From Dugong dugon (taxonomy: Eukaryota; Chordata; Mammalia; Sirenia; Dugongidae), in contig CM057476.1 in the NCBI GenBank assembly GCA_030035585.1, positions 18,336,501 to 18,400,500 of the forward strand: a stretch of 64,000 bases of DNA. Reading direction: 5' to 3'. Under the pieces are notes generated by a model. The model worked only from the letters and a program-made list of their open reading frames with translations, was not told where the DNA came from and searched no databases. The position numbers were made by a program, and so were the translations under genes. Shown here one piece after another: positions 32,086 through 42,380 of this stretch. How positions within the stretch are numbered: position 1 is the stretch's first letter; each line of letters starts with the position of its first letter.

Positions 32086-32242
32086 TGAGTTTAAGTGACA
32101 ACCAGAACCTGAAACCCACAGTAGTCTTCTTGAAATTGTTATGAGATTTTAAGTTAGAAGTAGCTGGGCTTGAGAAGCTAGTTTGTTCTGTAAACCTTCA
32201 CCTAAAGTATGATAAAAAAAAAAAGAAAGAAAGAAAAGAAAT
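32086..32242 (+). mobile_element. L1 3' end, forward
   Basis: GAGAAGCTAGTTTGTTCTGT, AAACCTTCACCTAAAGTA, then an A-rich (AAAG)n tail. This corresponds to module A of the L1 3' UTR in sense orientation. Confidence 0.7.
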
Positions 32243-32255
32243 TCAGCCTGAGCTG

Positions 32256-32258
<3 letters not shown>

Positions 32259-32287
<29 letters not shown>
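32259..32287. repeat. (TA)n microsatellite
   Basis: Uninterrupted TA run of about 28 bp between an L1 tail and a MIR. Confidence 0.97.
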
Positions 32288-32290
<3 letters not shown>

Positions 32291-32460
32291 TGGGCTTGAA
32301 TCAGCGTTACTACTTATTCACTGTGTTACTTCAGACAAGTTACTTAGTCTCCGTGGGCCTCACATTCTCTTTCTGTAAAATAGAGATAAAAATACCGCCT
32401 CATAGGATTGTGATGAATTAAATGTCAAACACCAAGAAAAGTGCCTGGCCCCCAAATTGA
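32288..32460 (+). mobile_element. MIR SINE
   Basis: CTGGGCTTGAATCAGCGTTA, CAGACAAGTTACTTAGTCTC, CATAGGATTGTGATGAATTA. Confidence 0.87.
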
Positions 32461-32770
32461 ACAATAATTATGTAAAATACCCAATACAATGCCCTGCACT
32501 GGGTCTGGGCAAGGGAATTTTCCATAGAATTCTGTCCTGCTCATCAGGGGACATCTGGGGCCAGGAATCAAATCCTCAGTTAGTTATAACGTTGCCCTTT
32601 GCCCAGCATTTATCTCTCTCTGAACTCTCACCGGGAACATCTTAATCTACAGATAGAGTATGAGTATCTTGAGGTCAGAAAAAGTCTGAGGCCCATCCAT
32701 AGTATCTGGAAAAATGCTGTAAATACCTACATTTTTATATGGTTGAAATGTAGAACATGTAAAGAATTTA
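32461..32770. other. spacer, nothing recognised
   Basis: No repeat or coding signal recognised. Confidence 0.5.
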
Positions 32771-32948
32771 AGAAACCTGGTAGTTAAGAGCTCAGGCTGC
32801 TAACCAAAAGATCAGCAGTTCAAATCCACCAGCCACTCCTTGGAAACCCTATGGGGAAGTTGTACTCTGTCCTATAGGGTCACTGTGAGTCAGAATCGAT
32901 GCTATGGCAACAGATCTGTGTTTTGTTTTTGTTTTTGTTTTTTTTTTT
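32771..32948 (+). mobile_element. AfroSINE
   Basis: Head GTAGTTAAGAGCTCAGGCTG (slightly degraded), CAGTTCAAATCCACC B-box region, CTTGGAAACCCTATGGGG body, TTTG/T-rich tail. Confidence 0.92.
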
Positions 32949-32949
32949 G

Positions 32950-33300
32950 GACAGATAAGATGATGTCATGTAGTGAAGGCCAGGCTAAAGACTTTGGACT
33001 TTATCCTTTAAGCAGTAGGGAGCCATGGAAGGTGTGTGAGCAAGAGAGTGTATAATATGAACGTATGAACCATACTAAATTTATAATAAAGATGATGATG
33101 TTAATGACAGTGGCACCGATAATGGTGAAATTTGAACTCTATGTGCCAAGAACTGTGCTTGACACCCACCATGGCACTAACTCCTCACAATGACTCTATG
33201 AGCTTAGAATAGTTTGGTAATTGGCTGTGTGCTGGATGGATGGAAGGGCAGAATGACTGGAGTCTCTTGAGACCTGATTAGGGCAGTGAGGATGGGACGG
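32950..33300 (-). mobile_element. L2 LINE with MIR fragment, reverse
   Basis: GACTTTGGACTTTATCCTTT, AGGGAGCCATGGAAGGTGTG is the classic reverse L2 block. 33110-33210 is MIR-like (CTATGTGCCAAGAACTGTGC). 33235-33300 returns to L2-like sequence. Confidence 0.7.
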
Positions 33301-33639
33301 ATGAGACCGCAAGCACATATTTGTCAATTTTACTGGCCAGCCAAACACCTCCTTAGTTTAGTAAAATGTTCAGCCAAATCAGTTTAATCCCTTATGTCAG
33401 AACAGTTGATGTAGTCATGCCTGTACAGAAAGAGGCTTATTAGGCTTAAAGGAAATGGTGTGACTCATTTGTAGCTGGGTCAGAATGTCCCTGGAGAGGA
33501 CCTTCTAAGAAATGTCTGTGGCAGGGGCTTTGCATGGTATGATGCATGAAGTAACTGATTTGGGGGCAATTTCCTCCTAACTAGAGACAGACGCTGCTCT
33601 CCTGCCTGAAAAGCTTCCCTTTTCTTCAATGAAAACCTC
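33301..33639. other. spacer, nothing recognised
   Basis: No repeat family or coding pattern recognised. Confidence 0.5.
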
Positions 33640-34435
33640 CTGCAGGACTCTTCTCAGAATTCTGGCTGTCATTGATTCTGTCATTTCTCTTCCACAGTTC
33701 CAGTTCTACATACCACCACCATTCCTCTTACTTAAGTCAGAAACCAGTGTCATCCAAACAGCCTTCTCTACCAGTCTCATCACTCACCAAGCTTGTCAGT
33801 TTGAATTCCCTAACAGCTCTTACAAGGTCCCTGGGTGGCGCAAAGAGTTTGCATTCATCTACTGACCAAAAGTTTGGTGGTTCAAACCCACACAGTGGCA
33901 CTGTGTAAGAAAGGCCTGGCAATCTGCTTTCATAAATATTATAGCCAAGAAAACCTTGTGCAGTTCAGTTGTAGTTTGTAACACACGGGGTCACCATGAG
34001 TCAGAATCAACTCAATAGCAACGGGTTTAGGTGTTTTTTTAAAGAGTTCTTATATCCAGTCCCTTCTTTTTATCCCCACTGCCACCACTGTCCAGGGCAC
34101 CATTAGTGCTCACACCAAGGACCGCAGAAGCCTCCTAAATGGTCGCCCTGGCTCCAGTCTTGCTTCTCCTACCTATTTTCCATGCAACAGCTGGAAAGCT
34201 GATTCCACGATTCAAATCTTACAGTCTACTTCTTTGCTTCAAAACCCAAACTCCACATCCTGGCATTCAAGGCTGATTATAACCTGGCCCCTTCCCAGCT
34301 CCCTTTCCCTAAGCTGCCCCTCCTCACATGCTCCAGTAACACCCCACCTTCATACAGGCCCCCAAAGCACCAGATTCTCAGACTCTTCCAGCAAAATGAG
34401 TCCTCAGCCTGACACTGTGAAACCCCAGTAGGTGA
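33640..34435 (+). mobile_element. L2 LINE, forward (split by SINE)
   Basis: Forward L2 3' region: AGAAGCCTCCTAAATGGTCG, CTTCTTTGCTTCAAAACCCA, ATTATAACCTGGCCCCTTCC. A SINE at 33825-34044 sits inside it. Ancient and non-coding. Confidence 0.78.
33825..34044 (+). mobile_element. AfroSINE inserted in L2
   Basis: GGTCCCTGGGTGGCGCAAAG head, GGTGGTTCAAACCCAC B box, AAGGCCTGGCAATCTGCTTT body, T-rich tail. Imperfect TSD agctcttaca (from 33815) and agttcttata (from 34045). Confidence 0.93.
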
Positions 34436-35020
34436 CCCCATGCCACCTCAGGCTCTGTCCTGACCCCTACTCTCTTTCTCATGCCCCCATCAACATGTGG
34501 GGCCAGGAAGTGAGAGCTGTGTTTCCCTGGGAGATTCCTCTAGGGCTGTATCTGAAATTCCAGCTGAGATTGATGAACTTTCAAATGATGAGGTTTCTGG
34601 GGGCATTTATTGACATATAAATCAAAATCCAATTTATGTGGAAGAAAATCCCAGCTGGTTTACATGGCAGGATTATGAAACAGATTTTGCCTTATGCACA
34701 GCCTCTTATATGATGTGAAATGATTTTACCTCCCACACAGAGACTTGGCTTTTTAACTTCCGCTGGCACATTCCTGGAGTGACCCTGACACTTGGCTACT
34801 GTGTTCAGTTTAAGCTCTTTTCATCTACGTGGCATTCTGGGCTTGGGAACTTATGACACTAGTTTAACTGAAGGAAGAAGAAGCTAAATGTATTGTGTGC
34901 CAGAGACATCCCTACAATATCCTATTTTAACCCTCACAACAATGTGCGGGTACTTGACATCAGTATCGATGGCCTTACCCTCTGCCACATGGCTGTCTTT
35001 CCATTCTTTTCCTCTTACTC
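34436..35020. other. apparently unique; candidate conserved element
   Basis: No repeat recognised. 34540-34750 is A/T-rich, non-simple, with TTTATTGACATATAAATC-type cores, enhancer-like in look. Inferred only. Confidence 0.35.
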
Positions 35021-35499
35021 CATTATGGATGGAATTGTGTCCCCCCAAAATATGTGTTGTAAATCCTAACCTCTATGCCTGTGGTTGTAATCTCACTTGG
35101 GAATGGGTTCTCTTTGTTATGTTAATGAGGCAGAATTGTATAGGGTGTATCTTGACTATATCTCTTTTGAGATATAAAAGAGATTAACAAGTGAGCAGAG
35201 TAGAGATGGGGGAAGATTGATGCCAAGCCACCTGGAGATCGCCAAGGAACCAGGAAGCAGAAACTGAAGAGACAAGCACCTTCCTCCAGAGCCGACAGAG
35301 AGAGAAAGCTTTCCTCTTGAGTTGGCACTCTGAATTCTGACTTCTAGCCTCCTAAATAAAGAAAGAAAGAGAAAAAAAACTGTTGCTGTCGAGTCGATTC
35401 CAAGTCATAGCCTCCTAAACTGTCAGAAAATAAATTTATGTTTGTTAAAGCCATCTACCTGTGGTATTTTTGTTATAGCAGCACTAGATAACTAAGACA
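35021..35499 (+). mobile_element. Related older MaLR LTR, fossil
   Basis: About 479 bp. Starts near ATTATGGATGGAATTGTGTC and ends ACTAAGACA. It resembles the common MaLR-like family at both ends but differs in the middle, so it is a related, more diverged subfamily. A roughly 30-bp AfroSINE-like scrap lies at about 35380-35410. Confidence 0.8.
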
Positions 35500-35530
35500 C
35501 TCCCCAGATTAGGAACCTTTGGCTGAGAGG

Positions 35531-36081
35531 GTACATTATCTGTTGCTGCATAACATATCATTGCAAACTCAGTGGCTTACAACCTATGACCTCACAGTTT
35601 CTGTGTATCAGGAGTCAGGCATGGCTTAACTGACTTCGGTGCTGAGGGTCTTCTCACAAAGCAGCAGTCAAGGTTTTGGCCAGGACTGTGGTCTCATCTG
35701 AGCCTCAACTGGAGAAGGATCCACTTTCAAGCTTGTGTAGTTGTTGGTAGCAGTTCATTCCTGTGAGCTGTTGAATTGAAGACGTCAATTTCTTGCTGCC
35801 TGTTGGCTGGAGACCACCCTCCGTTCTCCGCCACATGGGCCTTCCAAACATAACCACTTGCTTATTCTAATCCAGGAAGAGGAGACAGAGTCTGCAAGCA
35901 AGACCGATGTTACAATCTTATGTAACATAATCACGGAAGGGACACTCCATCATCTTTGCTGTACAGTATTGATTAGAAGCCAGACACAGGTCCCACTCCC
36001 ACTCAAGGGGAGGGTACCTCACAAAGCATGAGTACCAGGAGATGGGGATCATTGAGGCCACCTTGGAGTCTGTCTGCCACA
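35531..36081 (-). mobile_element. MLT1-like LTR, fossil
   Basis: Reverse LTR beginning ATCTGTTGCTGCATAACATA and ending TCTGTCTGCCACA, with the GCCACATGGGCCTTCC block in the middle. About 550 bp, ancient, non-coding. Confidence 0.7.
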
Positions 36082-36084
36082 GAA

Positions 36085-36185
36085 GGGTTAATGCATTCAA
36101 AGTCACTCAGCTAGTTGGTTGTGTAGCTGAGATTTTACTTGAGGGCCCACACTCTCAACACTATACTGTCCTGTCAGCTGATTCT
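36085..36185 (-). mobile_element. MIR fragment
   Basis: AAAGTCACTCAGCTAGTTGG followed by degraded head sequence. Confidence 0.6.
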
Positions 36186-36928
36186 ATAGCTTGTGAAATC
36201 AAAACCTCTTCCTTAGATATTTATCCTGATTGCTGAAGCCTGGGTCATTTGTCCATCTCTGGAGCTGCTGTGGGTCATCCCCGCCCAAACCATAAAACTG
36301 AGAGTGGGAGTGAGGCAGTTCTTCAAAAAACAAGTGGGTATCCACTCCTGCTGGGAACACACCTCCACGGACTGACATTCTCTGGCGGAACCCAAGTGTC
36401 CATGACCCACGGTGGTCTTTGGCAAAACTCACTTGACTGATCAGGGGTAACTGCCATCACAGGTCTTCCTCCTTGTGGTCATCCTTCACAAAAGAGGCCT
36501 AGGCCATCTGGCTTAGTTAAGTCTTGCTGCTGTGTTTTTACTTTTCCACCAACACTCACAATCTCCAATTTGAAGTTTGGAACTCTTGGAGCTCTTGCAT
36601 TTTTAACAAGACTTGTGTTAACTCCTATGTGGGTGCCATGTATAGTTGTATGGATTGTGTACTGCACAGACTCTATCTCTCTCCCAGGCTGAAGGGGCGA
36701 GTGGATCATACAGAAAGTCAACACAGTGAGACCTCGTTTCCAGCAGGAGTGAACACACACAGCATCCCTTCTCTTCTCTGGGTAACAACACCACTACTGG
36801 TTTTGTTTGCTTTGTTTTGTTAACCTCCTCCTTCCACTCTTCACCCTGCATACCACCCATTAAGCCAAGCATGGGGCTGCTTCTTCCAATTAAAGTACAG
36901 GGACTAATCTAGGCTTGCAGCAGCCTTG
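36186..36928. other. spacer, unidentified
   Basis: Several overlapping 60-100 codon frames on both strands but no recognisable domain. No repeat family recognised. Confidence 0.5.
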
Positions 36929-36933
36929 ATGAC

Positions 36934-37436
36934 AGTCATGGATTGAATTGTGTCCCCCAAAAATATCTATCAACTTGGCTGGGACATGATTCCCAGTATT
37001 GTATGTTTATGTACCATTTTGTAATCTGATGTGGCTTCTCTATGTGTTGTAAACTCACTAAGATGTAATAAGATGGATTAGCAGCAGTTATACTGATGAG
37101 GTACACAAGACTGGATAGTGTCTTAAGCCAATCTCTTTTGAGATATAAAGGAGAGAAGCGAGCAGAGACACATGGGAACCTCATACCACCAAGAAAGCAG
37201 TGCCGGGAGCAGAGCACGTCATTTGGACCTGAAGTTCTTGCGCTGAGAAGCTTCCAGACCAGGGGAAGATTGATGACATGGACCTTCCTCCAGAGCCAAC
37301 AGAGAAAGCGTTCCCCTGGAGCTGATGCCCTGAATTTGGACTTGTAGCCTACTGGACTGTGAGAGAATAAACTTCTCTTTGTTAAAGCCGTCTGCTTGTG
37401 GTATTTCTGTTAAGGCAGCACTAGATGACTGAGCTA
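36934..37436 (+). mobile_element. Solo MaLR-like LTR
   Basis: Forward copy of the common family, 503 bp. Perfect 5-bp TSD atgac (36929-36933, 37437-37441). The terminal bases have drifted. No internal region. Fossil. Confidence 0.9.
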
Positions 37437-37441
37437 ATGAC

Positions 37442-37827
37442 TATTTTTCAGGACAGAGAGCCTTCCTCTGGACTAGGGTAGTGACATGATCTGTCCAAGC
37501 TGACTTTTAGAGCAAGCAGCTCACAATTTTTAAATCCAACCCACAGCTACCCAATCAAGGTGGAAATTCTGCTTTCAACATGCTGCACCTAAACTCCTAA
37601 GTCCATATATACAGTCATTTAGCTGAAGAACGAGCATCTCTGGCTGTCATGTGCTTTTAAATAAACCTTAACATCTATAGCCAAGGTTAGGCATAATGCT
37701 GATTTTCAAACAGAAGGGCTATGCTTGGGGAGTGAGTATTGAAAAACCACATTAAAAAATATGCAATCAACACCAGCTGTGGTCCAATTAAATTCAGTGG
37801 ATCATAGGTGTTTATAGAGATTGCACA
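37442..37827. other. spacer with possible L2 scrap
   Basis: AGTGACATGATCTGTCC near 37480 hints at a short L2 relic. The rest is unrecognised A/T-rich sequence. Confidence 0.45.
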
Positions 37828-37850
37828 ACACACACATACACACACACACT
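37828..37850. repeat. (CA)n microsatellite, interrupted
   Basis: CACACACATACACACACACA run. Confidence 0.9.
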
Positions 37851-37894
37851 GTACCCAATAAAAATCACTTCCTTTGAAATACAGTTTTAGAAAA

Positions 37895-38030
37895 CACAGC
37901 AGTTGTTCTCCAGGTGAGGTCCACGGACCATTCACATCCAAATCACCTGAAAGCTGTAATGAAAATACAGATTCTTGAGGGTCCCCTAGACCCACTGAGT
38001 CTAAGGGGAGCTGCATGGACAAAGGCCTGG
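37895..38030 (+). mobile_element. MER5-like MITE
   Basis: GTTCTCCAGGTGAGGTCCAC, ACATCCAAATCACCTGAAAG, then GGGTCCCCTAGACCCACTGA, as in MER5-type hAT elements. Confidence 0.65.
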
Positions 38031-38076
38031 GAGGTGGCAAAGCTCGTGGGATTGCAGGGAAAGTGGCTCCTTTACA

Positions 38077-38210
38077 GTTATTGTTGTTGTTAGTTGCCGT
38101 CAAGTAGATTCTGACTCATGGTGACCCCATGTGTGCAGAATAAAACTGTACCATATTTTCAAGGCTGTGACCTTTCCAAAGCACATTGCCAGGCCTGTCT
38201 CCTGAGGTGC
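38077..38210 (-). mobile_element. AfroSINE, truncated
   Basis: TTGTTGTTGTTAGTTGCCGT tail side, then TTCTGACTCATGGTGACCCC. The tRNA-like head is missing. Confidence 0.88.
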
Positions 38211-38595
38211 AGGTAGTATGAGGGGAAATAGGAAATGACATTAATCTTATATGTAGAAACAAGTAGAGAAGGATTGTGCCAATTGGGCACATTAAATGGT
38301 TATTTAAACTTCATTTATTTACTCTTAGGAGTCTGGTGGCAAGAAATAGAATGCTTTTGTCTTGACAAGAAATGTGCACTGAAAATCATAATCTCAGAAA
38401 GAAAAGAAAAAAAAACTGTATGTTTATTGATTGGAGTCCTGTTTACTCTTGTATTGACTAGGCTAATCATTTAAATGTGATGCTTTATCTTGATGCACAT
38501 CCATAAGTAAACAAAACTATGTTAGAAAGGTGAGACTATCGAATTTCTCATATCTTACATTTCATAGCAGGGGATCAGGTAAGGACTATATAATC
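38211..38595. other. A/T-rich spacer, nothing recognised
   Basis: A/T-rich, no simple repeat apart from an A run near 38405-38416, no family recognised. Confidence 0.5.
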
Positions 38596-38755
38596 TTGTT
38601 GTTGTTAGTTGCTGTCCAGTTGGCTCCAACTCAAGGCAACTTTGTGTATAACAGAATGGAACATCGCCCAGTCCTGCGCCATCTTCTTGAGCATTGGTGT
38701 GTTTGAATTCATACTATATGGTATATACTCAGAGCCCTGGTGGCACAAATTTTAC
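38596..38755 (-). mobile_element. AfroSINE-related fragment, older type
   Basis: TTGTTGTTAGTTGCTGTCCA, ATGGAACATCGCCCAGTCCT, GCGCCATCTTCTTGAGCAT: an older AfroSINE/RTE-tail-type sequence also seen at 42085-42380. Confidence 0.75.
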
Positions 38756-38761
38756 TTAACC

Positions 38762-38945
38762 TAACTCACTGGCTGGGTGACCTCAGGCAAATTACTTAAC
38801 TTCTCTGTGCTTCTAAATTCTCATCTGAAATGTGGGGATGGTGATAGAACCTACTTCATTTGGTGGCTGAGAGGATTAAGTGAGACAAGACTTGTAAAGC
38901 CCTTAGCACAGTGCCTGGCACAGAGTAGGTCCTCAATAAATGTCA
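38762..38945 (+). mobile_element. MIR SINE
   Basis: CAAATTACTTAACTTCTCTG, AGTGCCTGGCACAGAGTAGG, TCAATAAATGTCAGTG: a well-preserved MIR 3' two-thirds. Confidence 0.92.
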
Positions 38946-39219
38946 GTGTTTATAATTGGCTCCAAACAAATCTTACCCTTGACAACCAAAGTCTAATCAG
39001 AGGCACCAATTCATGAATTTCCTCTCAGTTTGTGCCTGAGGGTGACATTAGTCACTGCTCATCTTTACTTCTCATCCACACCACCAAAAGATCATGTGAC
39101 TTGGAAATAGTAAATTTCCTACCTGATTTGGAAAGGGGAACTAGTTCTTCCAGTTCTCTCTACCAAGATGCCCCTCAAGTGTGATTCATTCTCAAAGTCT
39201 CTATCTTATTTTAGCTTGC
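38946..39219. other. spacer, nothing recognised
   Basis: No repeat or coding signal recognised. Confidence 0.5.
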
Positions 39220-40000
39220 GTCATTCGTTCATTCAACTGACCAATGTTAATGAGCACTTGCAGTCAGGACCTGTGTTAGACACAGAGATGAAAGAAATGA
39301 CCCCTGTCTCACAGGGCTCATAGTCTAGTGGGAGGGGGTGGCCAACAAAAATAGGCATTGATCCCTCACTGGTATCAGGGAAATATACAAGAAGCTGAGG
39401 GACAGGAGAGTAGGTGCCTCCATCTTACGAAGTCTGGGGACCAGGGAAGAAGACTCTGACATCTAAGGTAAATCATAAAAGGAGAAAAGGAAATGCCAAA
39501 CAATAGGATAGAGAATGTAGACTGTCCCGACTCAAGAAGGTTCCAGGCCTGGGGAGCTGCAGATATACAGGTAGGAAAGACATGTTTTGATGAAGACAGA
39601 CAACAGGAAGATTTGAGGGAGGAAGATCAGCGGGGACACATACAGACCTTGAAACCCTGTAGAGGAATGTACACGTGATCCAAAGGGTAATGGGGAGCCA
39701 TTGGAGGCTAGCAAGGGAGAGATGTTCTGGTTAGTGCTTTGGGGTGATCACACTGCTACTCTGGGTAGACCATATTGGAGGTCATGAGACTAGTTAGGAG
39801 ACTAGTTAGGAGGCTGATATGGTCATTCAGGTCTAAACTAGAGTGGTGGCAAGAAGTGAATGGATTCGAGATGCATTTAAGAGGTATAAGCACAAGATAT
39901 GGAGACTGAATGTGGGGGAAGAAGGTGTGATTTCAGGAATGACTCCATATTTTGGGGTAACTGGGAAGACGGTGAAAGGAGAAGTTTGGGAGGGCAGGGA
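39220..40000 (-). mobile_element. L2 LINE, reverse, long copy
   Basis: CATTCGTTCATTCAACTGAC, CTCATAGTCTAGTGGGAGG, GTAATGGGGAGCCATTGGAG, GAGTGGTGGCAAGAAGTGAA and CAGGAATGACTCCATATTTT follow reversed L2 order over about 780 bp. A 13-bp tandem duplication (GAGACTAGTTAGG) lies at about 39785-39812. Confidence 0.8.
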
Positions 40001-40189
40001 ATGTGTGTGGTAGTGATGTTTAACTACTATTCAGCTCTCCTTAACCAGGCCACACACTCTTTAGATTAAATTCTAGATGCTCATTTGATCTTGCCATCCA
40101 TCCATACTGAAGTTCAACCAGGGTTTTAATAACTTCAGAAGGCAAGTTTGGCAAATTCTCATGGGGATACCCTCTTGAATATGCTCAAT

Positions 40190-40330
40190 TTTCTGCTGTT
40201 CATTTTCAAACTCAGTATAGCAAAATTTATTGAGCCCCTGTTCTGTGCCACTTTCTGGGCTATTAGGTTAAACCAAGAAAACATGGCCCTTGCCCTCATG
40301 AAGTTTACAGTCTATCTTAGAGTTCCTGTG
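40190..40330 (-). mobile_element. L2 LINE fragment, reverse
   Basis: AAATTTATTGAGCCCCTGTT, CCTTGCCCTCATGAAGTTTA is the L2-type block also seen at 55030-55120. Confidence 0.7.
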
Positions 40331-40392
40331 TCTTCTCATTGAAATGCTCAAGGTCCTGCTGTCCTCCTGGGATGCCTAGACAACAATAGGAG

Positions 40393-40933
40393 TGTATCAG
40401 TTAGCTGTTGCTATATAACAAACCATCCCCAAAACTTAGGCCTTAACACAATAACCACTTCTTTAGCTTACAATTCCGTAGTTGGCAATTTAGGCTGGGC
40501 TCAGCTGGGTGATTCTTCTGATCTTGGCTGGGTACATTCATGCATCTGTGTTCAGCTATAGGTTGGTAGGCAGCTTTACTGCTCCTGGCTGGACTCATAT
40601 CTCCGAGGTCTCAGCTGGAACAACTGGTATGACTCAGATCTGTCCTCATGCCTCTCATCCTCCTGCAGACTAGCCCTGCAAGTTTATGTGGCAGCTGGGA
40701 TGGTTTCCCAGAGAGTAGAAGGGTGTACTGTTCTCTTGACGCCTAGGTTTAGAACTGGCACAATTTGACTTCTGCTGCATCCTGTTGGCCAAAGATAGTC
40801 ACAAGGTCCATTCCAGATTCTGGGAGTGGGAAATAGGCTCTATCACTTGTTGGGAGCAACAACAAAATCTCACTGCAAAGGGGTGTGGACACAGCGAGAG
40901 GAAGAATTGAAGCAGTTTTGGCAACCTATCCCA
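40393..40933 (-). mobile_element. MLT1-like LTR, fossil
   Basis: Starts TGTATCAGTTAGCTGTTGCT and carries CTGGGCTCAGCTGGGTGATT and GCAAAGGGGTGTGGACACAG. About 540 bp and one of the better-preserved copies of this family here. Confidence 0.75.
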
Positions 40934-40943
40934 AGGACTCAAA

Positions 40944-41160
40944 ACCAAAAAAAAAAACCAAACCTGTTGCCATCGAGTTGATTCTGACTCATGACAACCT
41001 CATGTGTTACAGAGTAGTACTGCTTCATAGGGTTTTTCTTGTCTAATCTTTACAGAAGCAAATTGCCAAGCTTTTCTTCCATGGTGCTGCTGGGTGGGTT
41101 GGAACCTCCAACCTTTAGGTTAGTAGTCCGTCACAAACCATTTGTGCCACCTAGGGACCC
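40944..41160 (-). mobile_element. AfroSINE, complete
   Basis: A-run then CCTGTTGCCATCGAGTTGAT, ATGTGTTACAGAGTAGTACT, CATGGTGCTGCTGGGTGGGT, ending CCACCTAGGGACCC. It shows the uninterrupted form of the SINE split at 5076/7237. Confidence 0.94.
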
Positions 41161-42075
41161 AGTACTCCTAATTCTTACAAAATGTAAAGTAATCATAAAA
41201 GGAGAGCTCTGACGAGCAGATGACAGCAGTAAATCTATTTCTTCTGTTTCCAAGCTAAACAGGAGACTTATTGCCACCTGCCTTTTCCCATGAGGAAATC
41301 CACTCTGTCCCTTTTGGCTACTGGGTCAATCAATCTTTTCCATTTTAGTTTTCTATCTATGTCCATTCTCTCCCTTTCATCCCCCAGGACAACAGCCTGG
41401 GATTCTCTGCACAGATGTCAAAGAAATGAAATGTCAGTGGAGTTCGCTGTGACCCTGGAGGCTGTTGCCCTCCCTCCTGCTCTTCCATTTCCTCCTCACA
41501 GTCGCCTTTGGCGGGGTTGGTCTGCACTATTAATAAACCTTCCCCTCAGCACTTTCTCTCCAGGGAACAGTATCAGTTAGGCTCCATCTATCTCCAGCCC
41601 CCATCCCAACAGGCTGGCGAGAAGGTCTCCTGATGTGGAGATAAGAAACCCCAGACATCACTGCCATGTAGGGGAGGCTTGGGGCTCCATTTTCCTTTTG
41701 AGAGGTCAAATCACTTCTCTTCCAGTGTTTGGAAAGAAAAGAGCCAACATAATGTGCTTTCTAAATACTAATGTTCTTAAGGTCCCTGATAGGGAGAAAT
41801 CAGTGTAGGAGGACAATGACTCAGGAGGAGAGCTGACTTCTAAGTGCCAGTGGGAGAGAAGTGAAACATTTTTAATAACTCATGTTAAAGGCTGTGATGA
41901 ATTCAATTCTGGGTTGGAGTAACGTAATTATTGCTGCTTAAAAAAAAATTCCTTCCTTGTTGCCTTGAATACAAACAGAAGTTATAGTTCCCTCTCAAAC
42001 GGCTTAGGAACCAGGGCTGGCCCGTCACAAACTGGCCCAACCAACTTTTCATTAATTCATCCATTTATTCATTCA
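41161..42075. other. spacer, apparently unique
   Basis: No repeat family recognised. No coding pattern in the 96-codon frame at 41290-41580. Confidence 0.5.
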
Positions 42076-42079
42076 CTTT

Positions 42080-42380
42080 GTTGTAGTTAGTTGCCGTGGA
42101 AACACGCTCTGACTCAGGGTGACCCCGTGCAATGGAACAAAATGCCTCCCAGTCTTGCACCATCCCCATGATCAGTTGGGGATTGGACCATTGTGATCCA
42201 TAGGGTTTTCACTGGCTGATTTTCAGAAAAACCCAGGCCTTTCTTCTTAGTCCATCTTAGTCTGAAAGCTCTGCTGAAACCTGTTCAGCATCATAACAAC
42301 ACACAAGCTTTCACTGACAGATGAGTGGTGGCTGTGCATGACTTGCATTGGCTAGGAATCAGACCTGGGTCTCCTGAATG
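42080..42380 (-). mobile_element. Older AfroSINE-related element, long form
   Basis: TTGTAGTTAGTTGCCGTGGA, ATGCCTCCCAGTCTTGCACC, then about 230 bp of a diverged body. Same type as 38596-38755 but longer. Confidence 0.75.

Noticed and set aside
32259-32287. Regularly spaced repeats as a CRISPR-like or origin signal
   Set aside because: It is a plain TA microsatellite. The window is mammalian, and no repeat-spacer array exists anywhere in it.
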